NCBI GenBank assembly: GCA_002428045.1
Contig: DIZZ01000197.1
Coordinates: 1-24,406 of the forward strand
Length of the DNA stretch: 24,406 nt
Source of the DNA: Verrucomicrobia bacterium UBA6015
GTDB lineage: Bacteria > Verrucomicrobiota > Kiritimatiellia > UBA8416
Direction of reading: 5' to 3'
A model generated the notes under the pieces. That model made no database searches. It worked only from the letters and a program-made list of their open reading frames with translations, and had not been told where the DNA came from. Positions 8,219 to 15,667 of this stretch are shown in pieces. How positions within the stretch are numbered: position 1 is the stretch's first letter; each line of letters begins with the position of its first letter. The position numbers and the translations under genes are program-made.

Positions 8219-8779
8219 CTAAATTGCAGGGGAGGCACCTTCAAAACCCGGTATACTGATCGCCTTTTCAACACGTCCCATGGCCACGCCCTCATCGTGC
8301 GCCGCCCAGCGCTGTGCAAGACGCAGCTTGACCGCATACGCCATGACCACGGACGTTGCAAACGGATCCACACCGGCCAGTTCATCGAGAATGCGCCAGC
8401 GCAACTGATCCAACGCTTCCTCGCGCTCGAGCGGGTTTGAGCGCGTGAACGCCTCCTCGACGCCATCCTCGATAGCCGTATCAAATCCGGTATGGGAGCG
8501 AATGGCCCCGGCCGCATCTCCTTTGTGACGCGCGGCACGCATCCGGGCAACCGCATTGCGAAGCTGGGTCTCGCGCGCCTGCCAGCGGACCACGAACGGA
8601 TGCGTACTCCGCGCGGCGGTCTCCCCGAAATCCGGGCCATCGCACAGCACACCCACCGCCTGCTGATCCCGCAAGCCAAGCTGGTCCTGGCAAAGCGCCT
8701 TGAACGCATCCGGCGTCATCGGGAGCGGCTGACCGAGGGTCACGCTGGGCAAACTGGCGATCAGGTAGAAACAGCTCAT
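8219..8779 (-). CDS. V-ATPase-associated DUF2764 protein
   Basis: A 186-residue soluble protein starting MSCFYLIASLPSVTLGQP, matching by eye the DUF2764 family found in bacterial V-ATPase operons of Chlamydia, Bacteroidetes and spirochaetes, always near atpE and atpA. Its biochemical role is not established to my knowledge. Because this operon has no gene for subunit C (the funnel joining the shaft to the K ring) and this gene sits where C would be in other operons, it is a candidate functional replacement or assembly factor; this is inference. It is largely helical and charged with no membrane segment. The start codon overlaps the stop codon of atpE (ATGA at 8776-8779). Confidence 0.85.
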   Translation of the reverse strand: MSCFYLIASLPSVTLGQPLPMTPDAFKALCQDQLGLRDQQAVGVLCDGPDFGETAARSTHPFVVRWQARETQLRNAVARMRAARHKGDAAGAIRSHTGFDTAIEDGVEEAFTRSNPLEREEALDQLRWRILDELAGVDPFATSVVMAYAVKLRLAQRWAAHDEGVAMGRVEKAISIPGFEGASPAI

Positions 8780-9408
8780 TTGGCGGGTGTCTTCTCCTTG
8801 TGCGCGGCACGGTTAACGATGTCCGCGAGCTGTGGACGGAGCAACCGGCCAATCGCCTCGGTCAGGGCCTCCCCGGTGAAATCGTGCTGGATGCCGCGAT
8901 CCGTCAGCGACACGCGGAATCCGGAAAGGACGCTACGGCTGCCCTGGATGGTCAGGCCCGCTTTCATGTCGTTCCGGAATTGATTCATGAACAGGGCGCT
9001 CACGGCGGCCTGTTGCGACTCGCTCAGCAGCACCTCGATCGGTTGTGCTGTCGATGCCGAGCAGTAGGCCTTGACGGCTTCATGGATCAGGCCGGGCAAG
9101 GCCTCCGTCGTCAGGGCGGCATCAATCCGCTTGCCGACCAAGGCCTGCAGGGTTTCGGTAACCGCCTCGCCGACGGTCAAGATCACATCGCGGGCGACCT
9201 GATGAAGGGCACTTTCGCTGCGCTTGAGGAAAAGGTCACTCTCGGCGCGAGCCTTCTGGATCAAGGCCGCCGCCTCCTTCTCGGCATCGGCAATCAGGCG
9301 CCTGGCCTTCGCCCTGGCCTCGTCGGCAATCTGCCGGGCCTCCGTGTCCGCCCGTTCCACGCCTTCTTTCTGGATGCGGTCGAGTAATCCTTGAAGTTCT
9401 TCTGCCAT
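8776..9408 (-). CDS. atpE: V-type ATPase subunit E (peripheral stalk)
   Basis: Part of the peripheral stalk that holds the A3B3 head still against the rotor. The 210-residue protein has the family layout: a long N-terminal charged helix (about 1-75, many Ala, Glu, Lys and Arg, expected coiled coil with a G/H partner) and a C-terminal globular part that binds the head. The ATG at 9408 has AGGAA eight bases upstream. The usual partner subunit (G or H) is not found in the window, although such proteins are small, simple in sequence and easily missed. First V-ATPase gene in the series; 41 nt separate it from the upstream GAF-GGDEF gene. Confidence 0.9.
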   Translation of the reverse strand: MAEELQGLLDRIQKEGVERADTEARQIADEARAKARRLIADAEKEAAALIQKARAESDLFLKRSESALHQVARDVILTVGEAVTETLQALVGKRIDAALTTEALPGLIHEAVKAYCSASTAQPIEVLLSESQQAAVSALFMNQFRNDMKAGLTIQGSRSVLSGFRVSLTDRGIQHDFTGEALTEAIGRLLRPQLADIVNRAAHKEKTPAK

Positions 9409-9449
9409 GATGTGATTCCTGCGGTTTTATATGTATGTGTGTCGTCGGG

Positions 9450-10475
9450 TTAGATGATTGTTTCAGTCGGCATGGGGGTCAGGACGATCCGATTCGGTCC
9501 CAGCCCCTTGGCCGCGACCAGGTTCTTGCCAAGTGCCCCGAGAATATCCTGCACGGTTCGGTTCAGGTCTTCCGGCCGGGTCAGGGATATGGCACCGACG
9601 GTGACGTGGACGCCCCCGTCGCCCTGCCCCACGGCCTGTTCGCCGATGGCGTGGATAATGGTATTAAGCTTATCGCGGGTCTCGTTTTCGGTCAGGCCCG
9701 AAAGGCACAGCACAAGCTCATCGGCGCCGAAGCGGGCGATCACATCCATTTCGCGGATGTTGCGCTTGATCACGTCGGCCACCTCCTTGAGCAACCCATG
9801 CGCCCGGTCGATCCCGTGGGTTTCAATATATTTACGGAAGGCCTCGACGGCAATCAGCGCCAGGCCGATGCCATACTCATGCGTCCGCGCCCGTTCCAGC
9901 TCGACGCCGAAGGCCGGAATGAATGCCTTGTACTGCAGGACATTGGTGGAATCATCAATCTGGGAGAGTTTCTTCCCCGCCTGGATCAGGTCGAACCGCT
10001 CGATCATCGAGCCGATCAGCATCCCAACCACCTGAAGATGCAGCAGATCCGAATCGTTGAAAGGGTCAAGGTCTTCACGGTCACAGAAGATATAGCCGAC
10101 CCCGCGCTGATTGCGGATGACCGGGGCGATCACGGCCGAGGTGAAGTCGTGCTCCAGCTTCAGGCTCTGGTAGATGTCGGAACGGCGGTCGACATCGTTC
10201 AGCAGGACAGGCCGCTGCTCGAGCACCACTTGCTCGGCGATCGGGCTGGGTTCCGCCTTGTGGTACTGCTTGACGTAGGTATAGCTGATCTGGCGGGACA
10301 TCTTGATGCGAAGCTCACCGGTATCATCATCGATCAGGATCACCGCCACACTCTGGGAGGGGAAGTAGGCCTTCATGCTGTCCATGATGACATGCAAGCC
10401 TTCCTCAAGCGACAATGCGCCATCGGCCTTGCGCATCACATGCACCAGCCATCCACCCAGCGAGGTACCGCCCAT
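9450..10475 (-). CDS. GAF-GGDEF signalling protein with altered active-site motif
   Basis: A soluble 341-residue protein: a GAF-like sensor domain at about residues 17-159 and a GGDEF (diguanylate cyclase) domain at about 175-335. The active-site signature reads GADEL (residues 250-254) instead of GGDEF, so cyclase activity is doubtful. The inhibitory-site motif RxxD is kept exactly five residues before it (REMD, 241-244), so it may bind cyclic di-GMP as a receptor. I chose the ATG at 10475 because AGGAAGGA lies about eight bases upstream; an in-frame start at 10538 would add 21 residues with no GAF homology. It heads the V-ATPase gene series with a 41-nt gap to atpE, so cotranscription is likely. 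The divergent neighbour encodes a hybrid histidine kinase. Confidence 0.88.
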   Translation of the reverse strand: MGGTSLGGWLVHVMRKADGALSLEEGLHVIMDSMKAYFPSQSVAVILIDDDTGELRIKMSRQISYTYVKQYHKAEPSPIAEQVVLEQRPVLLNDVDRRSDIYQSLKLEHDFTSAVIAPVIRNQRGVGYIFCDREDLDPFNDSDLLHLQVVGMLIGSMIERFDLIQAGKKLSQIDDSTNVLQYKAFIPAFGVELERARTHEYGIGLALIAVEAFRKYIETHGIDRAHGLLKEVADVIKRNIREMDVIARFGADELVLCLSGLTENETRDKLNTIIHAIGEQAVGQGDGGVHVTVGAISLTRPEDLNRTVQDILGALGKNLVAAKGLGPNRIVLTPMPTETII

Positions 10476-10584
10476 TCGTGATTCCTTCCTACCCGATTCA
10501 AACCGAACATGCACGAAGCTAATCACAAACCTACCCACAAATCAAGTTTATCAATGCGTTTTAGCTGCACATATTCTCCTTTAC

Positions 10585-10613
10585 TTGCCTTGGATGAATA
10601 GTTTAGATTATCT
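10585..10613 (+). promoter_or_regulatory. Weak candidate promoter for the hybrid kinase-panC pair
   Basis: TTGCCT (10585-10590), a 17-nt spacer, then TTATCT (10608-10613) resembles a sigma-70-type promoter in the divergent 161-nt gap. The predicted start point would leave a short leader before the GTG start at 10637. Matches to consensus are only partial, and the sigma factor preferences of the host are unknown. Confidence 0.25.
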
Positions 10614-10636
10614 GGACAAACACAGGAGTATTCGCC

Positions 10637-11848
10637 GTGAGTGATAACAAGGCAAAGTGCAACATCATGCGGGATGATATGCGGGAGTCGGTGCAAGCCT
10701 TCGCCGGGCGTGTGGCGCACGATTTCAACAACCTGCTAACGCCGCTTCTGGCCTATCCGGAAATGATCGCTGCTGAATTGCCGGAAAACAGCCGGGCGAA
10801 TGGTTATCTGGTCGCGTTATCGGATGCCGCGAATGCCGCCGCCTGCATCACCAATCGGCTGGCCGATCTGGCAGGGGCACAGCGTTCGGCGAAACGATCG
10901 TTCGATATCAATGAAGTGGTGAATGCAGTGCTGGCAGGGTTGCGGCGACAACCCATGGCACAGGGGGTCAACATTCTTTGCGAGAACAGTAGCGGATTGA
11001 TTATCACGATGAGCCAGGATGCACTATCGCTGGCTCTGGAAGAGGTTTGTCGCAATGCCCTGGCGGCCTTGCGGGGCACCGGAACCCTGGTCATCCGCGT
11101 ATTGCAACGCTATTGGCAGCCCGCTTCCGGCGTGGCGGTGAGCGGTACGCATGCTCCCGCAGGTGTCTATAATGTCATCGAGGTACAGGATACGGGGGGC
11201 GGTATGGCCGAAGAGATTCTGCGGCAGGCGTTTCGTCCGTTCTATGCCGGAGCCACGCGCCGGTGTGGCGGAGGGCTGGGGCTGAGCATCGCCCATTGCG
11301 CATTGCGCGAGAACGATGCCTTTCTGCAACTCGAGAGCAAGGATGGGTTGGGCACACTGGCGACCTTGCTGCTGCCGGTGTCGGAGCCCTTTGTCGCCAA
11401 CACCACGTCGGCGGAGGAAACGGACGCGGCACCGGTCACGGGGAGGCGCGAGGCAGGACACCGCGTCCTGGTGGCGGATGACGAGCCCTCGATCGTGAAT
11501 CTCTTCAAGCTGATCCTGGAAAACTATATCCAGGGCATCGTGGTGGATAAGGCATCGAACGGGGTCGAGGCGCTGGCACTTTTCAAGGCATGGCGCTACG
11601 ACGTGATTGTGATGGATCTGCACATGCCCGAGATGGATGGACAGACGGCGTTCCTGGAAATCGAGAAGCACTGTGCCCAGGAAGGCTGGGCGATGCCGAA
11701 GATGGTCTTCTGTACCGGCTATGCACCGCGCGACGCCGTCAAGCGCGCTATTTCCACTGGCGACCGGCACACACTGCTGAATAAGCCGGTGCGGAGCGAG
11801 GTCCTCGTCAAGGCCGTGCAGTCGCGATTGGAAATGGCTTCGGAATGA
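10637..11848 (+). CDS. Soluble hybrid histidine kinase with C-terminal receiver
   Basis: A 403-residue signalling protein with no sensor domain and no membrane segment. It begins almost directly with the phospho-acceptor helix (AGRVAHDFNNLLTP, His28), followed by the ATPase domain with N-box at N140, G1 box DTGGGM (185-190) and G2 box GGGLGLS (211-217). A receiver domain follows (about 275-400) with acidic pair D281/D282, phospho-acceptor D327 in VMDLHMPEMDG and conserved K383. All key residues are intact. It starts at a GTG with AGGAG eight bases upstream. It probably takes its signal from a partner protein; the divergent GAF-GGDEF protein is a candidate by location only. The stop overlaps the panC start. 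Confidence 0.92.
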   Translation: MSDNKAKCNIMRDDMRESVQAFAGRVAHDFNNLLTPLLAYPEMIAAELPENSRANGYLVALSDAANAAACITNRLADLAGAQRSAKRSFDINEVVNAVLAGLRRQPMAQGVNILCENSSGLIITMSQDALSLALEEVCRNALAALRGTGTLVIRVLQRYWQPASGVAVSGTHAPAGVYNVIEVQDTGGGMAEEILRQAFRPFYAGATRRCGGGLGLSIAHCALRENDAFLQLESKDGLGTLATLLLPVSEPFVANTTSAEETDAAPVTGRREAGHRVLVADDEPSIVNLFKLILENYIQGIVVDKASNGVEALALFKAWRYDVIVMDLHMPEMDGQTAFLEIEKHCAQEGWAMPKMVFCTGYAPRDAVKRAISTGDRHTLLNKPVRSEVLVKAVQSRLEMASE

Positions 11849-12711
11849 AGGTGGTAACGACGGTTCAGGAGATGGAAGCGCTGTCCGATACCTTTCGGCG
11901 GGATGGTCTGCGAATCGGGTTTGTACCGACCATGGGGTATCTGCACGAGGGGCATATCTCGCTCGTTCGGGAAAGCGCGGCACAGTGCGATGTCACGGTC
12001 GTCAGCATCTTTGTCAATCCGGTCCAGTTCGGGCCGAATGAGGATTTTTCCCGGTATCCGCGCGATATCGAACGCGATTGCCAGTTGTGCAGGGATGCGG
12101 GTGTCGCGGTGGCTTTCATTCCGCCGGTGGCAGAAATCTATGCGGCGGATCGTTCGATCCTGATCGAGGAACGTCTGCTCTCAACCGGTCTGTGCGGAGC
12201 GTCGCGGCCGGGACACTTTGCGGGGGTATGCACCGTTGTCGCCAAGCTCTTCAATATCGTCAATCCCCATGTTGCGGTCTTCGGCCAGAAGGATGCGCAG
12301 CAATTGGCGGTCATCCGTCGCATGGTCCGCGATTTGAATTTCCGGGTGGTGGTGGTCGGTGCCCCGATTGTGCGCGAGCCCGATGGTCTAGCCATGAGTT
12401 CGAGGAATGTTTACCTATCGGCCGCCGAGCGCCAGCAGGCGCTCGGGTTGAGCAAGGCACTGGCACTGGCGGCCGAGCACATCACCCGGGACATCCGGTC
12501 AACGGTCGCGTTGACCGCCACCCTCCGAAAATTCCTACAGGATGGCTATCCTGGAATCTTGGAGGAATACATCACGTTCGTGGATCCCGCGACCTTGGCC
12601 CCCCTGACAGACCTGCCCCCCGGCCCGGTGCTGCTGGCCCTGGCCGCAAAGGTGGGTCGTACTCGGCTGATTGACAATGCCTTGCTGGATGTGCCCACCC
12701 TGCAGCCATGA
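11845..12711 (+). CDS. panC: Pantothenate synthetase (pantoate-beta-alanine ligase)
   Basis: Joins pantoate and beta-alanine using ATP in the last step of vitamin B5 synthesis, in the cytoplasm. The 288-residue length is normal. Family motifs are clear: PTMGYLHEGH with the HxGH nucleotide site at residues 34-37, FVNPVQFGPNEDF for pantoate binding, the core FGQKDAQQLAVIRRMVRDL, and PDGLAMSSRN near residue 180. The ATG overlaps the stop codon of the upstream kinase gene (ATGA, 11845-11848), which is an odd partnership. No panB or panD is in the window. Catalytic residues look intact and the call is firm. Confidence 0.97.
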   Translation: MKVVTTVQEMEALSDTFRRDGLRIGFVPTMGYLHEGHISLVRESAAQCDVTVVSIFVNPVQFGPNEDFSRYPRDIERDCQLCRDAGVAVAFIPPVAEIYAADRSILIEERLLSTGLCGASRPGHFAGVCTVVAKLFNIVNPHVAVFGQKDAQQLAVIRRMVRDLNFRVVVVGAPIVREPDGLAMSSRNVYLSAAERQQALGLSKALALAAEHITRDIRSTVALTATLRKFLQDGYPGILEEYITFVDPATLAPLTDLPPGPVLLALAAKVGRTRLIDNALLDVPTLQP

Positions 12712-12741
12712 CCGCTTTGGCTAGGCAGGCAACGGCATGAT

Positions 12742-12770
12742 CGGTAGTATACTCCTATTTATACGAACCG
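12742..12770. terminator. Hairpin between the convergent panC and ssrA genes
   Basis: CGGT (12742-12745) and GTATA (12747-12751) pair with TATAC (12760-12764) and ACCG (12767-12770) around an eight-base loop, giving nine base pairs with a small internal bulge. It lies 11 nt beyond the 3' end of ssrA and 30 nt beyond panC. There is no T-run on either side, so a canonical intrinsic terminator is not shown; it may be a processing or weak bidirectional stop signal. Confidence 0.3.
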
Positions 12771-12780
12771 AATTCGGAAA

Positions 12781-13136
12781 TGGTGGAGGCGGCGGGAGTC
12801 GAACCCGCGTCCGCAGTGGAGTCACTCAAGTATCTACGTGTGTATTTCGCCATTAGGTCTCGCCTCGGTGACTGCGGACGAACACGCCATCACCTACGCC
12901 AGTCTCAGCATTATTTCGCCGGTCGCGCCTGAGACGCACACGCCCGACTATCCTGCTGTCGTCGCCCCGGTCCGCCTAGCAGGTGTTGGCGGCGGAACGC
13001 GTGGCCAATCTTTAGGCCGCGAGTGCTAATTCAGTATCAGCATTTAATTGTTTGCCCGGATTTTTTACGAGGCCAACCAGACATCCTCGACACGCAACCT
13101 CAGCTTCAACCAGCACGTCGAAACCAAATCGCCCCC
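12781..13136 (-). ncRNA. ssrA: Transfer-messenger RNA (tmRNA)
   Basis: Rescues stalled ribosomes and tags the unfinished proteins for degradation, together with SmpB. The 3' end (12781) encodes CCA. The seven-base acceptor strands GGGGGCG (13136-13130) and CGCCTCC pair fully with one G-U. The T-arm has the standard TTCGACT loop closed by five base pairs (GCGGG with CCCGC), and the tRNA-like 5' part has TTTCGAC. The first pseudoknot stem GAGG/CCTC is seen before the tag. The total of 356 nt is a normal size for a one-piece tmRNA. It lies 79 nt downstream of purF on the same strand. No good promoter was seen in that gap, so it may be read from purF and processed. Confidence 0.96.
13012..13056 (-). 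CDS. tmRNA proteolysis tag reading frame
   Basis: Within ssrA, the frame GGC AAA CAA ... GCG GCC TAA encodes GKQLNADTELALAA; with the alanine from the charged tmRNA the tag would be AGKQLNADTELALAA. The ending ALAA is the standard ClpXP degron. The resume codon GGC is as in the Bacillus subtilis tag (which starts GK), not the GCA used in E. coli. The A-rich run CGTAAAAAATCC lies just upstream, as is usual. Confidence 0.88.
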   Translation of the reverse strand, partial: GKQLNADTELALAA

Positions 13137-13215
13137 CATTTATCAGAACCCTCTGACGAGCAACAAGCTAAGTCTTTCACGCATGGCCTTGAAATGCAAG
13201 CTTATTTCCACAGAT

Positions 13216-14667
13216 TTACAAATCGAGCTTGAGTTCCGGGTTGGTTTCCAGGGCGACCTTGCTTCCCGTGACCCCGCTGATATCCGTTGGGTAATCCCCG
13301 TTGAAGCAGGCGCAACAGAAGCGCCCAGCCCCACCGAACGGCAGGAAGAGCCCCTCTAGGCTGAGATAACCGAGGCTGTCTGCCTCAATGAAACGGCAGA
13401 CCTCCGCCACGTTCATATCGCCCGCGATGAGTTCGGAGCTGGTGGGGAAATCGATGCCGTAGAAGCACGGGTGCTTGATCGGGGGGCAGGAAATGCGTAC
13501 ATGCACCTCCTTGGCACCCGCCTCGCGCAGGCGCTGGACGCGACGTCTTGCCGTGTTGCCGCGCACGATGGAATCGTCGACCACGACCACCCGCTTGCCG
13601 CGTAGCGAGACGGGCAGCACGGCCAGCTTCAGGTCCACGCTCGATACGCGATCCTTTTGCTGGGGCATGATGAACGTGCGTCCGACATAGTGGTTGCGAA
13701 TGAATCCGAACTCCAGGGGAATCCCGCTTTCCAGCGAGTATCCCAGCGCAGCGGAATTGCCGCTGTCCGGCACGGCGACGACAACGTCGGCCTCGATGGG
13801 GTGCTCCTGCGCCAGTTGTCGTCCGTATTGCACGCGAACCCCATGGACATTCTGCCCAAATACGCAACTGTCGGGGCGGGCAAAGTAAATCATCTCGAAA
13901 ATGCAGCTGGCCGCACCGCGGGCAGGGGGTTCCGCAAAGAAACTGCTGTGCATGCCGGTCTCGTCAAACACGACCAGCTCGCCGGGTTCGACATCGCGAA
14001 CAAAGGTTGCGCCGATCTGTTCCAGTGCGCAGGTCTCACTAGCCACGGCATAACCGTTACCAAGGCGACCAATCGAGAGCGGACGGAACCCGTAGCGATC
14101 ACGGGCGGCCATCATGCAATTACGCGTCATCAGCAGGAAGCAGAAGGAGCCGTCGAGTTCGGCGAGGGCCCGGCAGACCCGCCGTGGACGCATGCGGTAC
14201 ATGGGATCGGCCAGCAGATGTACGAGCACCTCGCTGTCGGTGCTGGTCTGGAAGATGGCACCCGCCTCCTGGTACATTTTGCGCAATCGGCCCGCATTGA
14301 CGAGATTGCCGTTGTGCGCCACGGCCCAGAGCCCGTCCACGCATTCCACCACCAGCGGCTGGACATTCTGGATGCGTGAGGAGCCGGTTGTCGAATAGCG
14401 TACATGGCCGATCCCCAGGTGACCTGGCAGGCGGCTCCAGTCATTTCCCTGAAACACCTCGCTGACCAGTCCCAGTCCGCGTACGGAGTGTACGCTGCGC
14501 CCATCGCCTGTCGCAATGCCTGCGCCCTCCTGTCCGCGATGCTGCAGGGCGAACAATCCCTGATACAACGTCGCCCCCACATTCTCAACCCCGTAAACCC
14601 CGCATACACCACAAAACTCCTTGGGTGCATCGTGACCCGTCGTATCCGGTAAATTATCAGAATTCAT
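13216..14667 (-). CDS. purF: Amidophosphoribosyltransferase (glutamine PRPP amidotransferase)
   Basis: Catalyses the first step of purine synthesis, PRPP plus glutamine to phosphoribosylamine. The 483-residue precursor has a propeptide of about 18 residues before the nucleophile C19 (EFCGVCGVYG), as in the Bacillus type. Glutaminase motifs follow (ALQHRGQEGAG, HVRYSTTGSS, AVAHNGNLVN). The PRPP loop VVVVDDSIVRGNT is at about 360-372. Four cysteines at the expected iron-sulfur positions are seen: C255 (CIFEMIYFARPDS), C401 (CFYGIDFPT) and C451/C454 (CCACFNGDYP), so it is the oxygen-sensitive 4Fe-4S type. GAGGA precedes the ATG at 14667. It stands alone among purine genes here; ssrA lies downstream. 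Confidence 0.97.
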   Translation of the reverse strand: MNSDNLPDTTGHDAPKEFCGVCGVYGVENVGATLYQGLFALQHRGQEGAGIATGDGRSVHSVRGLGLVSEVFQGNDWSRLPGHLGIGHVRYSTTGSSRIQNVQPLVVECVDGLWAVAHNGNLVNAGRLRKMYQEAGAIFQTSTDSEVLVHLLADPMYRMRPRRVCRALAELDGSFCFLLMTRNCMMAARDRYGFRPLSIGRLGNGYAVASETCALEQIGATFVRDVEPGELVVFDETGMHSSFFAEPPARGAASCIFEMIYFARPDSCVFGQNVHGVRVQYGRQLAQEHPIEADVVVAVPDSGNSAALGYSLESGIPLEFGFIRNHYVGRTFIMPQQKDRVSSVDLKLAVLPVSLRGKRVVVVDDSIVRGNTARRRVQRLREAGAKEVHVRISCPPIKHPCFYGIDFPTSSELIAGDMNVAEVCRFIEADSLGYLSLEGLFLPFGGAGRFCCACFNGDYPTDISGVTGSKVALETNPELKLDL

Positions 14668-14727
14668 TGAAGGCGTCCTCGCGAAAAAGGATTAAGAATC
14701 ACGTAAAAACGGGAGCATATCACAATC

Positions 14728-14738
14728 GTCAGCCTGAC
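14728..14738. promoter_or_regulatory. Small palindrome upstream of purF
   Basis: GTCAG-C-CTGAC is a perfect 11-nt palindrome about 60 nt upstream of the purF start codon, in the 110-nt gap behind the decayed secretin-like gene. A weak -35-like TTGCAG overlaps its upstream side on the purF strand. It could be an operator; size and single occurrence make chance quite possible. Confidence 0.2.
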
Positions 14739-14777
14739 TGCAATCTGCAAAAACGAAGGGGGCATGATGCGCTTAAC

Positions 14778-15003
14778 CTAACGCTGCGGTTCGCCGGCGG
14801 TACTGACCATGCGGGCGGTCAGCAGCATGTAGATCAGCCGCTGGCCGTCACGGGACGGGACACCTTCACGATGAAGCCGACTTGAAACGGGTTGGTGGTC
14901 ATCTCGCGAGATGCATTAGCAAGAAAGAGGATGACATCCCGCAGATCGGCGTCCCGGAAATCCATTTCTGGAATCACGATGGCCTGCATCGCTGCAAAAT
15001 TGA
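14778..15003 (-). pseudogene. Decayed, internally deleted copy of the secretin-like gene
   Basis: A remnant related to the secretin-like gene at 15668-16903. The first part encodes AAMQAIVIPEMDFRDADL followed by RDVILFL, matching NAMEAIRIPEIEFRQANL and RDVITFL of the intact copy, at base level too. After about 40 residues the frame breaks; a shifted frame continues as QRLIYMLLTARMVS then TAGEPQR and a TAG stop (14778-14780), which resembles the normal end of this family (ARLVxPAGEP). The roughly 300 or more residues expected between these parts are missing, as is the signal peptide. The upstream edge overlaps the end of the PIN toxin gene, so the rearrangement point lies there. It is unlikely to make a working protein. 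Confidence 0.75.
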
Positions 15004-15438
15004 TCAAAGGACCGTCCCTTGGCAACCCCGGAATGCCTCCGGCGTGATGATCGGACAGGGCTCGAAATTCTTTATCGTCAGCAGGTCGTCATCGCCTGTC
15101 ACCAGGTAATCGGCGTTGCCCTGATCGGCCAGGATCAGGAACTTCTGGTCATGCGGATCCCGGCACAAGGGGAGGTGACGCGACCGCCGTGTCACGACGG
15201 TTTCCGCATAGGGGACAAATGCCTGTAATATGCATTGCTGCTCCTCGTGGCTTAATTTGAACTTCGGGTATGCAAGCACGCGCAGCAACTCGCTGGCGGT
15301 TTCTTTCGACAGCAGGGCAACGACTTGCCCCTGCTGCCAGCGTGGGACAAGCCAACTGACACGCCCTGAGCGGAACAGCAATGCCGAAAGAATCACGTTC
15401 GTATCGAACACGACGCGCAGCGTTATTTTCGCGACCAT
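15004..15438 (-). CDS. PIN-domain toxin (RNase) of a toxin-antitoxin pair
   Basis: A 144-residue PIN-domain protein of the PIN_3/COG1569 type, expected to cut RNA with a metal-dependent site when its antitoxin is lost. Acidic residues are where the fold needs them: D12 in VVFDTNVIL, E46/E50 in SKETASELL, D94/D97 in CRDPHDQKFL and D116-D118 in VTGDDDLL. The start codon lies within the last codons of the antitoxin gene (16-base overlap in a different frame), so the pair is translationally coupled with the antitoxin first, as usual. It ends at the edge of a decayed secretin-like gene. The RNA target is unknown. Confidence 0.9.
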   Translation of the reverse strand: MVAKITLRVVFDTNVILSALLFRSGRVSWLVPRWQQGQVVALLSKETASELLRVLAYPKFKLSHEEQQCILQAFVPYAETVVTRRSRHLPLCRDPHDQKFLILADQGNADYLVTGDDDLLTIKNFEPCPIITPEAFRGCQGTVL

Positions 15439-15641
15439 TTGACGGCATCTCCCGCATCGGCCTCGGAAATGCCAAGGGCCTCCAGCTTCTCATGCACCGC
15501 GCTCAGAGGCTTTGTATTCACGGGTTCAAGGATAATGCGCCCATATTCCGTGCGCACGTCAAAGTACAGGCTTCCCGGAAACTGGCTGACGACGCTTTTC
15601 GGCAAGGTCAGCTGATTTTTACTGGTCATTTTTGCAAGCAT
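15423..15641 (-). CDS. AbrB/SpoVT-type antitoxin
   Basis: A 72-residue protein whose first half is a swapped-hairpin AbrB-type DNA-binding domain (MTSKNQLTLPKSVV, then a strand pair ending GRIILEPV at about residue 41). The charged C-terminal tail (about 45-72) is expected to wrap the PIN toxin. It should neutralise the toxin and repress its own promoter. AAAGGA lies seven bases before the ATG at 15641. The gap to the upstream secretin-like gene is only 26 nt, leaving little room for a private promoter, so it may be read from upstream or from a promoter within that gene's end. Confidence 0.85.
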   Translation of the reverse strand: MLAKMTSKNQLTLPKSVVSQFPGSLYFDVRTEYGRIILEPVNTKPLSAVHEKLEALGISEADAGDAVKWSRK

Positions 15642-15667
15642 AATCGAATCCTTTATTTCTTACATCC

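Noticed and set aside
13137..13215. Possible ssrA promoter (TTGTTG, 16 nt, GATAAA).
   Set aside because: The -10-like element ends almost at the mature 5' end, leaving no room for a processed leader; matches are poor.
12838..13359. Three overlapping plus-strand frames of 63 to 103 codons.
   Set aside because: They lie antisense to ssrA and the end of purF, have no recognisable family, and are explained by the structured RNA gene.
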